Numbered from the stretch's first letter, positions 44,448-54,331 are shown. The stretch is DNA of 64,000 nucleotides from CAWFKW01 sp963816535 (GCA_963816535.1 CAWFKW010000001.1:1-64000); one strand, 5' to 3'. The notes: generated from the letters alone by a model not told the origin. Program-made: numbers and translations.

Positions 44448-45749
44448 ATGAAAAATTTTAAAATACAGATTTTCATTATCTCAATGTCGCTGATTTGTCA
44501 TTCTTTAATCTCTCAGCAATACTGGCTCCAGCAGCCCTGCCCCACAACCAAATATCTTACTAGGGTTGTATTTGTCGATACTTCTTACGGCTGGGCCAGC
44601 GGAGATTCAGGTGTCGTGATACATACTACCAACGGCGGCGCCAGCTGGGCCGTCCAGCAAACAGGGACGGATGTATTTGTAGAAGATATCTTCTTCCTGA
44701 ACCGGCAGATTGGGTGGCTCATAGCCAATGATTTCGGCCCGGAAGGCACTTACTTTTTTAAGACCACCAACGGAGGAAGTAACTGGACGCCTGATGTAAA
44801 TCCGGATACGGCATCGTACTTCTTCACCATTTATTATCAAAATTCTCTTACAGGTTTCGCAGGGGGTTTGGGAGGCGTTATTTACAAAACTACAAACACG
44901 GGCGTAAATTGGACCAGGAGCAGTATTGATTCGTCTTTCTATATTTATTTTCCCGTAAGAAGAATCAAATTCTATGATTCAATGATAGGTTATGCATGCG
45001 GGGGGCAATTTGATTTTGCCGGCGTTGCATGGGTCACTACCAATGGAGGTTTAAGCTGGAGCGCGAACGGGATCGCGCCGGAACCTGATTTCGATTTTAA
45101 GATTTTTAGCGCCGATAAGGTGATCTTCGCCGGCGGCGACCTTGAATACGGCACTGCCGTTGTTACCTCAACGGACCAGGGTATGCACTGGAGATACGAC
45201 ACTACGGGCTGTTATGGCGTAGCGCGCGCGATAACTTACAGAACGCCGTCTGAAGTTTGGATGCCGCTCAGTTTCTCTCAGCGATGGGCTGTTAATCTTG
45301 ATTCAGGAAATGCAAACTATTGGTTTTGTATACCTGCTCCCGACACAACTTCAGTCTATGACGCAACTTTCATGAGCCCCACTTTCGGATGGGCCGTTGG
45401 GTGCTTTGGTTATATCTGCACAGGAACAATTCTTAAATATAATACTTCAATAATAGGATTAAGCGAGCAGCATATCAGCGTTCCTGAAAGATTTGTTCTG
45501 TTCCAGAATTATCCGAACCCGTTTAATCCATCAACAGTTATTAAATATTACCTTCCCAAAAGCTCGGACGTTGAATTAACCGTATTCGACGCCCTGGGGA
45601 GAGAAGTAAGAAATATCCGTCAATATAATCTTTCTGCAGGTTTCCATTCAGAGTCGTTTAACGGTTCCGGGCTTGCGTCCGGCGTGTATTTTTACAGAGT
45701 GATAGCAGGGGAATTCTCTGATTTTAAGAAAATGGTTTTGATAAAGTGA
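44448..45749 (+). CDS. Ycf48-like secreted repeat protein with type IX sorting domain, copy 2
   Basis: 433 residues from ATG 44448, six bases after the previous stop region; a GTG two codons earlier is less likely. It is clearly a duplicate of copy 1: after the signal peptide both read QQYWL, then CPTTK, then an FVDT..GWASGDSG block, and both share the EYGT and FGWAVG segments. It ends KKMVLIK after NYPNPFNPST. Confidence 0.85.
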   Translation: MKNFKIQIFIISMSLICHSLISQQYWLQQPCPTTKYLTRVVFVDTSYGWASGDSGVVIHTTNGGASWAVQQTGTDVFVEDIFFLNRQIGWLIANDFGPEGTYFFKTTNGGSNWTPDVNPDTASYFFTIYYQNSLTGFAGGLGGVIYKTTNTGVNWTRSSIDSSFYIYFPVRRIKFYDSMIGYACGGQFDFAGVAWVTTNGGLSWSANGIAPEPDFDFKIFSADKVIFAGGDLEYGTAVVTSTDQGMHWRYDTTGCYGVARAITYRTPSEVWMPLSFSQRWAVNLDSGNANYWFCIPAPDTTSVYDATFMSPTFGWAVGCFGYICTGTILKYNTSIIGLSEQHISVPERFVLFQNYPNPFNPSTVIKYYLPKSSDVELTVFDALGREVRNIRQYNLSAGFHSESFNGSGLASGVYFYRVIAGEFSDFKKMVLIK

Positions 45750-45754
45750 TATAA

Positions 45755-47080
45755 ATGAGTATAAACAAATTTTGTAACGCGATAATTATCCTCGCGGCCG
45801 TTTATATTCTTTCGGCGGCCGCTTATGCCCAGCAGTACTGGGTTGAACAGCAATGCCCGACTACAAAAGCGCTTGTCCGATTGACGTTTAAAGATACGCT
45901 CAATGGGTGGGCGGTTGGGGATTCAGGCGCCATTGTGCATACATCTGATGGAGGGCAGAACTGGATCAACCAGCAGAGTCTTATAATAACACCCATAGAA
46001 GATGTTTTCTTTATAAATATTAATACCGGATACGCTCTTTCGAACGATTATTCCTCTGCCGGAACAATAATATTGAAAACTACCAACGGCGGAATGAACT
46101 GGAGCAATTCAAGATATTCTGATTCGACACTGATTTTAAAATCTGTTTATTTTCTTGATACACAGACAGGATTTATGGGAGGGATTTCTCCGTCTGTCCC
46201 TGTGATACTTAGGACTACGAATGGAGGAGCGAATTGGCAAAAAACAACGATTCATTTTTCAATATGTTTTGACTATCCGGTCTTAAGGATAAACTTTTTT
46301 AATACTTTGACAGGTTTTGCCTGCGGAGGTTTTTTCGACAGGGCAGGTATTTGCTGGATCACATCAGATGGAGGACTTAACTGGGAGGATACCTGCATCT
46401 CTGCTGAACCGCTATTTGATGTATATCCGCTTAGCGCGACAAATGTTCTTGCCGCCGGCGGCGACCCTGAATACGGTTCGTACGTTTATTCTACATCTGA
46501 TGGAGGCTCTTCATGGAGAGGGCAATATTTGGAAATATCAGGAATAGCCAAGAAAATCGCAGCCCGAACGCCTGGTGAGTTCTGGATACCATGCGCTAAT
46601 ATTGGAAAATTTGCCGTTTCGGTAGATACGGGCAAGGACTGGTCCGCAATTGATATTCAGGATACTATAAGGGCATATGATGCATGTTTTGCAAGTCCTT
46701 TCAGCGGCTGGAGCGTGGGCAACAGGGGATACAATCTTGTAGGAGCTATCTTAAAATACAACATGTCTGTTATTGGTCTGCATAATGAACAGACGAGCGT
46801 ACCGGTAAGTCCGGCATTATATCAAAATTATCCGAATCCGTTCAATCCTTCAACAGAGATAAGATATTCTCTGCCTTCAAAAGCATTTGTTATAATTACG
46901 GTTTTTGATATTTCAGGGAAGAAAGTAAAAGAGATCGCTGAGGGAAATATGGGGCAGGGGGAGCACAAAATTGAATTCACGGCCGGCAATCTTTCATCCG
47001 GCGTTTATTTCTATAGGCTTTCCGCTATAGCCGGGTCAAAAGAATACGTTTTGAATAAAAAAATGGTTTTGATAAAATAG
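45755..47080 (+). CDS. Ycf48-like secreted repeat protein with type IX sorting domain, copy 3
   Basis: 441 residues, 5 bases after copy 2. It has the same plan (AQQYWVEQQCPTTKA start, GWAVGDSGAIVHTSDGG block, EYGSYV, NYPNPFNPST sorting domain) but is more diverged than copies 1 and 2 are from each other. The three genes form one operon. Ligand or substrate unknown. Confidence 0.85.
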   Translation: MSINKFCNAIIILAAVYILSAAAYAQQYWVEQQCPTTKALVRLTFKDTLNGWAVGDSGAIVHTSDGGQNWINQQSLIITPIEDVFFININTGYALSNDYSSAGTIILKTTNGGMNWSNSRYSDSTLILKSVYFLDTQTGFMGGISPSVPVILRTTNGGANWQKTTIHFSICFDYPVLRINFFNTLTGFACGGFFDRAGICWITSDGGLNWEDTCISAEPLFDVYPLSATNVLAAGGDPEYGSYVYSTSDGGSSWRGQYLEISGIAKKIAARTPGEFWIPCANIGKFAVSVDTGKDWSAIDIQDTIRAYDACFASPFSGWSVGNRGYNLVGAILKYNMSVIGLHNEQTSVPVSPALYQNYPNPFNPSTEIRYSLPSKAFVIITVFDISGKKVKEIAEGNMGQGEHKIEFTAGNLSSGVYFYRLSAIAGSKEYVLNKKMVLIK

Positions 47081-47081
47081 A

Positions 47082-47108
47082 TCCGGAGTCAACCGGACTT
47101 GTAGTCCG
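47082..47108. terminator. Weak overlapping hairpins between convergent genes
   Basis: TCCGG/CCGGA (47082-47086 with 47093-47097) and CGGAC/GTCCG (47094-47098 with 47104-47108) overlap and exclude each other. The T tract is poor. They probably end both converging transcripts. Confidence 0.35.
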
Positions 47109-47111
47109 AAG

Positions 47112-48716
47112 TTATTTTAACAGGACCATTTTCCTGGTTTCCGAAAAATTATCAGCGGTCAGCTTATAATAGTATACTCCGCTTGCATAACCCGAAGCGT
47201 CCCAATCTGCCCGGTATGTTCCTGTCTGCAATTGTGCGTTTATAAGCGTTGTAATTTCTCTCCCTGTATTATCGTAAATTACCAGCTTTACGTTCTTGCT
47301 GCCTTTGCCCTGGGCCGGCACATCAAAACTAATTTTAGTAGAGGGATTAAACGGGTTCGGGAAATTCTGTTCAAGAGAAAACCCTGAAGGAACCTCGCTG
47401 GTTATCTTATTTATTCCGATAGTCGTCAAATCAATTGTTGCAGACCAAATTCTGAAATTCCCTTCGGCGTTGTTATGGTCATCCATCCATACAGGATAAA
47501 GTTTATTGTTAACCTGGGTCATGCCTATATGGTCGCCCATAGTTCCGATAAAACCGGTAGCCTGCTTGGGCTTGAATGAGTGGTCGCTTATTTTGTAATC
47601 TGTCCAGTGATCCCCGCCGTCTGTAGAACGGGAAAGAAATACTTCGACCGTTGAATCGGTATTGTTTCTGCCGTCGTAATAAACAACATTTACGCCTCCC
47701 ATATCGTCAACTGCAATTACCGGATAGAACTGCACCTTTCCGTTATTCGGCGCATCCTGATTTACCCTTATCCCGGATGACCATGTTACACCTCCATTTG
47801 TGGAACGATGAAAAACCACATCAGGGTCCGAGCCTGCCGGCGCATGATTAATCTCTGCGCTTACAATATATACCCAGCCGTCTCTGGAGCCGCCGGAATG
47901 GTCGACATCTATATACGGGTAACCATTGACCTTTATATGATAGGACTCGAATTGCCCCGTCTTAATTCCGTTGACCGCAAAAGCCTGCTCGTTTACCGAC
48001 CAGTTACCTCCGCCGTTAGTAGAAACCGCAAAGCCAATGTTATCTTCATTAGCAGGGGAATTCAGAATAGTTGCCGCCCAGGTAACATAGACGTTTCCTG
48101 ATGGCCCAAATGCAACTTCTGCTCCCCAGGACTGATGGTTTGGCAGAGAATTGTTCAGAGACGCTACGGCCGACCAGTTAGAGCCTCCGTTGGTAGTATA
48201 AGAGAATATAATATTATTCGGCGTATTTGCGTTTGTCCAGGCCAGATATGTCCGGCCGTAGTACGGGCTGCTTGGCTCGATATCGGTGCCCGGGCTGCCT
48301 TTTTCCTGCGTATTGCCGGCAATAAGCACGCTGGTTGACCACGTTGACCCGTTGTCTGTCGACCTGTTTGAAAACATTCCCGCAGAAAAGTTATTTCCCT
48401 GGTGGGTCAGAATAAATATTCCGTTCTTATCGATAATCGGGCCGGGGTCGCCCATGTTCACAGGCGTGCCCGGATTTTGATCGGTTCCCTGCCAATTGGC
48501 GCCGGCATTAGTTGAAACATAAACACCCTCGCTGCTCTGGCCGCTGATTGTAGTATAAGCGCTGGCAAATAAAATCATCGGATTCGAAGGATGCTTCGTT
48601 ATTATTGGTTCAATTTGTACGTTTGAAGAAGGGAAAATCTCGTAATTTACATATTGGGAATACGATGCGGAAACTATCAGGAAAAAAGCGGAAAACAGGG
48701 AAATACAATATTTCAT
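47112..48716 (-). CDS. Sialidase-like BNR-repeat protein with type IX sorting domain
   Basis: 534 residues with a signal peptide ending SYSQ. BNR/Asp-box-like units S-T-N-G/A-G-x-N/T-W are repeated (STNAGANWQ, STDNGSTWS, TTNGGSNWS, STNGGGNWS, STNGGVTWS, STDGGDHW), giving a six-bladed propeller as in sialidases. The catalytic Arg triad and Tyr/Glu pair of true sialidases cannot be confirmed by eye. The sorting domain has QNFPNPFNPST and ends KKMVLLK. It is secreted; substrate unknown. Confidence 0.8.
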   Translation of the reverse strand: MKYCISLFSAFFLIVSASYSQYVNYEIFPSSNVQIEPIITKHPSNPMILFASAYTTISGQSSEGVYVSTNAGANWQGTDQNPGTPVNMGDPGPIIDKNGIFILTHQGNNFSAGMFSNRSTDNGSTWSTSVLIAGNTQEKGSPGTDIEPSSPYYGRTYLAWTNANTPNNIIFSYTTNGGSNWSAVASLNNSLPNHQSWGAEVAFGPSGNVYVTWAATILNSPANEDNIGFAVSTNGGGNWSVNEQAFAVNGIKTGQFESYHIKVNGYPYIDVDHSGGSRDGWVYIVSAEINHAPAGSDPDVVFHRSTNGGVTWSSGIRVNQDAPNNGKVQFYPVIAVDDMGGVNVVYYDGRNNTDSTVEVFLSRSTDGGDHWTDYKISDHSFKPKQATGFIGTMGDHIGMTQVNNKLYPVWMDDHNNAEGNFRIWSATIDLTTIGINKITSEVPSGFSLEQNFPNPFNPSTKISFDVPAQGKGSKNVKLVIYDNTGREITTLINAQLQTGTYRADWDASGYASGVYYYKLTADNFSETRKMVLLK

Positions 48717-48792
48717 CTTTTTTAGTATTAACTTCTTACAAATATGCCATAATAATATGCAATTTTTATTTAAATTTCTATAAAATAAAAAA

Positions 48793-48853
48793 GGAAGGCG
48801 AATTGGTCTGCATCCATCACGCTCTTAACGTGATTCGGTCAACTTTCGCCTCC
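48793..48853 (-). other. Structured tRNA-like inverted repeat
   Basis: 61 bases. The outer stem pairs GGAGGCGAA with TTCGCCTTCC (one bulge), and an inner 6-bp stem ATCACG/CGTGAT closes a 7-base loop (CTCTTAA on the plus strand, TTAAGAG on the minus strand). The layout imitates an acceptor and anticodon arm but is too short for a tRNA, and D and T arms are not formed. It may be a decayed tRNA, a small RNA or a terminator-like structure. Confidence 0.35.
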
Positions 48854-48885
48854 CACAAATGAAGAAGATATATAATAATCTGTCC

Positions 48886-49107
48886 CTAACCATTCGTATT
48901 CAAGAAACCCGTTAACAAAATCGAGTTCAACCGGAGTAAATCATAGTCGTTTGGCCTAAGCGTATTAAAACGCTTCAATGCGCCTGAGATTGGCCAAATA
49001 TTCCTTTCAAATGGGAGGGTTGGTTCTGCATCAATAAGAAACCAAGCCTGAATCAGAAGCATTGAAAGAAATTCACGCTGAGTTTTAACCAAACTTCCGG
49101 ACACCAC
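48886..49107 (-). pseudogene. Possible remnant of a small gene
   Basis: A 73-residue frame on the minus strand, ending LLTGFLNTNG. Upstream, a second frame reads SDSESPQWLLEMLWCP up to the point where the first takes over (near 49100), so one frameshift would join them into a longer protein. I recognise no family. It could be random; the composition is protein-like but the evidence is thin. Confidence 0.2.
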
Positions 49108-49346
49108 AACATTTCAAGCAGCCACTGCGGGGATTCAGAATCTGAACTCCTATAGTTCCGGCTTATAGAATTCAACATAGAAGGGAGGAACCTCATACCC
49201 TGAATATCTATTTTGCCGGTAACTTCCAAAATGATAACTGTATGGCGTTCGCAAATGAACGGGGAGGAACCGTCAATTCGACAGCCAAAAAGATAACATT
49301 TGTGTAAAAACCCGCGATTCTTACACCCGCAATGGCTTAAATTAAA

Positions 49347-49688
49347 CTAACAACTGATTTGATTTTGCAAGGGAGGCGATCTTCCTTTCGGAAAATCAAG
49401 TATGTCTGTGTTGGTAGGTTTATATTCGTAACTAGCAAGAATTCCTAAAAAAGGAGGTTCTATAACAAGTATTGTCGAAGAGTCAATGCTGAGAGTATTA
49501 ATTGAATTTGTAAGAGTTGCCACCACCGAGTCGATCTCATTTTTCTGAACGGCCAGGTCGCTGTCAAGATCGACCCACATTACTACAAAAGTCACGAGGG
49601 CAACCAAAAGCAACAGGTTAACCTGAAGTCCGTTTTCCTTCAGGATTTCTACGAATCGAGGATAGTATGTCTTAATAAATCCCTTCAC
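49347..49688 (-). CDS. Small one-helix membrane protein, paralogue of the one at 55294-55626
   Basis: 113 residues from a GTG start. One membrane helix (about 23-42, NLLLLVALVTFVVMWVDLD) is followed by LAVQKNEIDSVVATLTNSINTL, an EPP-F-L-G-I motif and a C-terminal PKGRSPP. The same order is found in the protein encoded at 55294-55626, so they form a family. It lies 53 bases downstream of a TonB-dependent receptor gene in the same direction. I do not recognise the family. Most of the chain after the helix probably faces one compartment, with the charged QKNEI segment as a conserved surface. Confidence 0.65.
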   Translation of the reverse strand: MKGFIKTYYPRFVEILKENGLQVNLLLLVALVTFVVMWVDLDSDLAVQKNEIDSVVATLTNSINTLSIDSSTILVIEPPFLGILASYEYKPTNTDILDFPKGRSPPLQNQISC

Positions 49689-49741
49689 TTCAAATAAAAA
49701 TCATTATTTTCAGTTTCAAAATTAATGATAATTATTCACAA

Positions 49742-51880
49742 TTAAAACCTATAACTTAAATTGAGATTTGCATAATATGTTCTTGGGTCGCCCGGTTCAT
49801 AGAACCTGGGATATGAATTAATATTTATGTAACCTACATACTTTCTGTTGAGAAAATTATTCAGCCCTATAGCAAACAAAAAGTTTACCTTGTCAAATGT
49901 GAAATCTGCTCCAATCATGCTGTTTGCGAAGAAATAGTCGCCTGTCCTTTGCGTATTTTCGTCGTCTACAAACATTTTGCTTACGTAGTCGCAGTCAAAC
50001 TGGAGAATGCCTGTTATATGGTCTGAAATTTCAAGCTCCTTCTCCAATATAAAGTTGGCAAGGTGTTCGGGAACTGCCGGCACAACGTTATTCGTATAGT
50101 CTGCGTCGGTTGGGTTGCCGACAGCATCATACGTTCTTGCGGTATAACTGCTGTACCTGAAATGAGTATACGTGTAATTTATTGTTACATCTGTCTCTTC
50201 AAAAGGGACGAACTTCAGGCCGCACTCAAGTCCTGTCCTGTTGGTCTGCGCCGCATTCCTGTAATATGTGCTGTTTGTTAGCGTTACCGGGATAATTTCA
50301 TCGTTTATTCTGGTATTGAAAAATGTAAATTCAAAATATGCTTTCTTCATAAACTCGCTTTTTTCCTTGTTCATGATGTTTCCTTTTATACCCAGTTCAT
50401 AATTGCGGGATGTTTGCGGTTTAATATCCGGGTTCAAAGTGCTGACACCGTTGTTAGAACTATACGGGTAGTTCTCTAATTCAGTAGATGACGGCGTATC
50501 GAACCCAAAACCGTATGACGTATATAGAGATACTGTGGGGGTAATTTTATAGTTGAGCGCCGCCTTAGGCGTGAACTTATCAAACTGCCTGTTCGATGAT
50601 TTGAATCCTACAAACTCATCGGTTGTATTGAATAATACTTTATCATACCTGCCTGAAACAAGGAAATACAATTTCTGTTTCAGTATGTTTAACTGGTTCT
50701 GGAAATAACCCCCAAGGTTGCCCTGTGTCTCTATTCTTTGAAATAGAGGCTCGTCGCCTTTGGTCCCGTTAATATTATTATATGATGAAAGCGGTCCGGT
50801 TACATAAAAATAATCAATACCGCATGTAAATTCGTTCTCACGTCCAAGCGCCGGAGCTTTGCTTACAAATCGCGCCATAGAGCCAAGAATGTATTTTAAT
50901 TTTTTGTTATATGAACCAATATCGGTATATTCCATATCGTTGAGCGCGCCGAAGCCTGTATATTCGACCAGGAACTCATTTTTTTTGCCGAACGTGTTGC
51001 TTATCTTCACCCCAAGCCTTCCTTTACTCGTGATTTTTTTAAGGTCATATGATACGGCGTAGTCGTATGCCTGCGAGGGGTCCTGTTCCATTTGTTCCTG
51101 CGTCAACGCGCCGGGAAGTCTGACAAACGATTTTACAAAACTGCCCAGTATTGTCACTGATGTCCGGTTTCCAAGATACGCCTGGTAATACGAATTAATT
51201 AAGTTTGAAAATTCGCCGCTGTGCTGGCGGAACCCGGTCAGATTTTTGTAACTGTATGAAGTGAAGAACCTGTAATTCTTGTCGATGATCCCGACTTTTG
51301 CGCCGGTCTGTCTTAGATTATATTCGCCGACCTGGCTTGTGAGCTTTACAAAATTATTTTTGAAGCTTAAATCAGACAAGAAATTTACCACACCACCGGG
51401 TGCATTGGTGTAAAGAGAGGACTGGTTGCCTTTTACCACTTCAACTCCGCCAAGCGAAGTGAAGTCAATTGCATCAAGCGAAGATTCGCCGTCAGGGTCC
51501 GATTCCGGTATTCCGTCGTGCAGTATCCTGATGCCTCTTACGCCAGAATTTGAACGGGTCCCAAATCCCCTGATTGAAATCCTTACATCGCTGCCAAATC
51601 TTGTTTGCAGAAATAATCCCGGAACGTCCTGAAGCACATCTTTAGCGTTCAAATCACGTCCGTAAACCATCTCCTTTTTTTCAACGCTGAAAACCGAATA
51701 GGGAATATCAATTATTTTCTTGAGCGTTCTTGTGCCTGTAATGACCACTTCCTGCGTCTCAACGTTCATCGAATCATTTTCTTCCTTTTCCTTTTCTTTA
51801 TCTTTATCCTGAGAAAGAACTATCGGGGCAAATATTAACAATATGCTAACAATAATAAAGCAGTACTTAATGCTTTTCAT
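49742..51880 (-). CDS. TonB-dependent outer-membrane receptor
   Basis: 712 residues: signal peptide (to about 23), a Lys/Glu-rich linker, TonB box-like EVVITGTR (44-51), and a plug domain with VLQDVPGLFL, SIRGFGTRSNSG and VEVVKGNQSSLYTNAPGGVVNF. The 22-strand barrel region ends in NLSYRF with terminal Phe. It imports a large or rare nutrient using energy from TonB; siderophore-type ligands are common in this subgroup, but nothing here fixes the ligand. Confidence 0.93.
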   Translation of the reverse strand: MKSIKYCFIIVSILLIFAPIVLSQDKDKEKEKEENDSMNVETQEVVITGTRTLKKIIDIPYSVFSVEKKEMVYGRDLNAKDVLQDVPGLFLQTRFGSDVRISIRGFGTRSNSGVRGIRILHDGIPESDPDGESSLDAIDFTSLGGVEVVKGNQSSLYTNAPGGVVNFLSDLSFKNNFVKLTSQVGEYNLRQTGAKVGIIDKNYRFFTSYSYKNLTGFRQHSGEFSNLINSYYQAYLGNRTSVTILGSFVKSFVRLPGALTQEQMEQDPSQAYDYAVSYDLKKITSKGRLGVKISNTFGKKNEFLVEYTGFGALNDMEYTDIGSYNKKLKYILGSMARFVSKAPALGRENEFTCGIDYFYVTGPLSSYNNINGTKGDEPLFQRIETQGNLGGYFQNQLNILKQKLYFLVSGRYDKVLFNTTDEFVGFKSSNRQFDKFTPKAALNYKITPTVSLYTSYGFGFDTPSSTELENYPYSSNNGVSTLNPDIKPQTSRNYELGIKGNIMNKEKSEFMKKAYFEFTFFNTRINDEIIPVTLTNSTYYRNAAQTNRTGLECGLKFVPFEETDVTINYTYTHFRYSSYTARTYDAVGNPTDADYTNNVVPAVPEHLANFILEKELEISDHITGILQFDCDYVSKMFVDDENTQRTGDYFFANSMIGADFTFDKVNFLFAIGLNNFLNRKYVGYININSYPRFYEPGDPRTYYANLNLSYRF

Positions 51881-52042
51881 AGTTATCTGAATTTACGTTC
51901 TTTGAATTACGCGGCAAATTAATCAATTTTAATCCCAAAAATAATGGAATTATTGGTAAGTTAACTCGTGCAGAAATTTGACGCTGAATACAGATTCCTG
52001 GCCTGCAAAGCAATTTCGGCAATCAAATTACTTTGCCGGCAT

Positions 52043-54331
52043 TTAATAGGACAATTGAAATGGAATTTTAACGCTTAGAACAATATTCCGGCCCATATTA
52101 TTGGCGTCAAATTTATAGCCGTTGTATGTTGCAGAAAGGATTTTGATCCTTGACATGAAATCGAGGTATGTTTTATTCAGCAGATTATTGCACGATACTG
52201 AAATATTAATAAGTTGTTTCTCAAATCTAAGGTCCATTCCAAAGTCTGCATCAAGCAGAACGTGTCCCGGCAGGCCCGTTTCGTTATCGCCGAGCCTGGT
52301 TTTCCTCAGAGTCGAATTTGTCGTCAGTTCAAAGTACGGACTATAGAAATGTTTCCAGCTCCTGAATTCAATATGAGCGCCAAGCGAAATTCTATCGGCA
52401 GGTATCAACGGCAAATATGCGCCGTCTGCCCGTGTTGCTATGACTGCAGAATAATTTCCGATAAAACTTAACCATCCGTTTGGCTTAAACTTAAGTTCCG
52501 CTTCCACCCCTTTCAGGTTTGCATCCGATTGGTTGTACCTGAAAACAGGGTATCCTCTGAGCGTGTCTGTTGTTTGTCCGAGATATATGAAATTATTTAT
52601 TTTGTTGTTGTAAACGGACAAATTCCCCGATAAGTATTTGCCGTCAATCACCAGCCCCAGGTCGCCCTCAAAGCTTTGTTCGCTCTTGAAACCGGTGTTG
52701 CCTATTTCGTATTGGAATGTTCCTTCGTGCAGTCCGTTTGAAGTTAACTCGGCTAAGTTCGGGGCGCGGAATCCAGTCGATAAGTTCGCTTTGATAAGCA
52801 GGTTCTTGCTGAACCTGTACGTGGCGCCAGCCGAGCCATTCAAAGAATTGTAATTCAGGTCGAGAGAAGGGAAATAATCAATTGAGTCTATTTTCCCGAA
52901 TTCATAGGTCTTTACTTTGAAAGCGTCAAACCTGAAACCTGCTTCAATTCCAAACTTGTTTTTTGCATAGTTAAGCATAGCCGTTCCGGAATAGGAAGTT
53001 GTGTTTGCATCCGGAATTAATCTTCTGTCGCCGTAATTCCGGTTTGTCTGTGTGTATTCCTGGGTGCCTGCGGTAAAATTGAGATCTTTGTTCATAGTGT
53101 ATATCCAGGAGGCATCTACTGAGAATGTGTTCAGGATCATATCCAGGTTGCCAAACCTGAGGCTGTCGGGAAGAAACCTCTCGTCTGCTCCTTCAACTTC
53201 CTGGCGCTGGTTATAAGTATAACCCAGGTTCACCTTGAATCGGGATTTCCCATCGAAGAAATTATTCTGGAACACCGTATTATGCACCTTAAGCACATGA
53301 TGCGGTCCCCCAAAACTTCTGTCAAACCTTGTTTCAGTTGTTTTCATCAGCTCATTCTGGAATTCTCTGCCTTCCAGAATTCCGTATGTGTAGCTGGTGT
53401 AGCTGTAATCAAGTTGTCCTACCCAGATGCCTTTGTTATAGCCTCCGCTAGTCTTAAAAGTATAACCGCCGAATCTTGTCTCGGGTATCTTTACGTTATT
53501 GCCGTCAAGATAATCGGCATGTGTTTCTCCGCCGAAACGGACAAGCCAGTTAAAATTCTTTTCCGCACCCTTAAGGCCAACATCGGCAAGTAGCCCAAGC
53601 GTGTTCGAAAACGTTTTCAGATTCAGGTCTGCCGCGTTCGTGCCAACCGGGGCAGGGCGTTCATCAGTGATGCTGACCACTCCGCCAATAGCTTCCGGGC
53701 CGTATAAAAGGCTTCTCGGGCCTTTTATCACTTCAATGTTATCTATCCCGTCGCTGCTTAACACAAGCCCGTGTTCATCCTGCCATTGCTGGTTATCAAA
53801 CCGGATCCCGTTTATCATAATTCCTATCCTGTCGCCGTACAGGCCCCTGATATCCGGTTTTGAAATGCCCGTGCCGGTCGAGAGCTGCCATACGCCAGGG
53901 ATTTTTGTAAGCGCCTCCGATACGTTCATCGCGCCCTCGCGCTGAAGGTCTTTTGCCTTTATCTTTTCAGACTGGTATGGTTTTTCAATAGTTGAATCGG
54001 TAACAAGAATTTCTTCTGTGGTTATATCAGTGGGTATCAACTTAATTTCCAGAGGTAGTTTTACATCTCTTGTGTCTATTGACTGGCTGTATGTTTTGAA
54101 CCCAATCAGCGAAAACTGGAATTGAAAAATGCCGTCCGGCAATCCTGTGAATTCAAAATCGCCTTTAGGTCCTGATGTCACAACTTTTTTCAGGTCGCTG
54201 ATATAAATGGCAACATCCGGGATGGTTTCATCAGTGATAGCGTTGGTAACAAACCCCGTAATTTTCTTTTGAGCAAATGAAATATTACATACAAGCGATG
54301 TAATTAATATGAAGTATGCTAATATTTTCAT
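52043..54331 (-). CDS. TonB-dependent receptor with carboxypeptidase-regulatory-like N terminus
   Basis: 762 residues: signal peptide ending SFAQ, a CarboxypepD_reg-like domain (GFVTNAITDETIPDVAIYISD through the GxFxFTGLPDG strand, about 24-90), TonB box-like TEEILVTDS, and a plug with EALTKIPGVWQL, DIRGLYGDRIGIMINGIR and IEVIKGPRSLLYGPEAIGGVV. A barrel with typical N-L-L-N-K-T-Y-L-D motif follows. It resembles metal or vitamin B12 receptors. It is encoded in line with barrel and small membrane protein genes upstream (54428-56166). Confidence 0.93.
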   Translation of the reverse strand: MKILAYFILITSLVCNISFAQKKITGFVTNAITDETIPDVAIYISDLKKVVTSGPKGDFEFTGLPDGIFQFQFSLIGFKTYSQSIDTRDVKLPLEIKLIPTDITTEEILVTDSTIEKPYQSEKIKAKDLQREGAMNVSEALTKIPGVWQLSTGTGISKPDIRGLYGDRIGIMINGIRFDNQQWQDEHGLVLSSDGIDNIEVIKGPRSLLYGPEAIGGVVSITDERPAPVGTNAADLNLKTFSNTLGLLADVGLKGAEKNFNWLVRFGGETHADYLDGNNVKIPETRFGGYTFKTSGGYNKGIWVGQLDYSYTSYTYGILEGREFQNELMKTTETRFDRSFGGPHHVLKVHNTVFQNNFFDGKSRFKVNLGYTYNQRQEVEGADERFLPDSLRFGNLDMILNTFSVDASWIYTMNKDLNFTAGTQEYTQTNRNYGDRRLIPDANTTSYSGTAMLNYAKNKFGIEAGFRFDAFKVKTYEFGKIDSIDYFPSLDLNYNSLNGSAGATYRFSKNLLIKANLSTGFRAPNLAELTSNGLHEGTFQYEIGNTGFKSEQSFEGDLGLVIDGKYLSGNLSVYNNKINNFIYLGQTTDTLRGYPVFRYNQSDANLKGVEAELKFKPNGWLSFIGNYSAVIATRADGAYLPLIPADRISLGAHIEFRSWKHFYSPYFELTTNSTLRKTRLGDNETGLPGHVLLDADFGMDLRFEKQLINISVSCNNLLNKTYLDFMSRIKILSATYNGYKFDANNMGRNIVLSVKIPFQLSY

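Larger units (their letters stand above)
48717..49346. other. 630-base gap with a tRNA-like inverted repeat and possible gene debris
   Basis: No intact gene. It holds the structured element at 48793-48853 and a minus-strand stretch (about 48886-49280) where protein-like sequence can be read only across frames. GGTTCCTCCC occurs twice on the minus strand (near 49185 and 49265). The remainder shows nothing recognisable. Confidence 0.5.

Noticed and set aside
47112..48716. Definite sialidase (neuraminidase)
   Set aside because: Asp-box-like repeats are clear, but the catalytic arginines and the Tyr/Glu pair could not be located with confidence, so only a sialidase-like fold is claimed.
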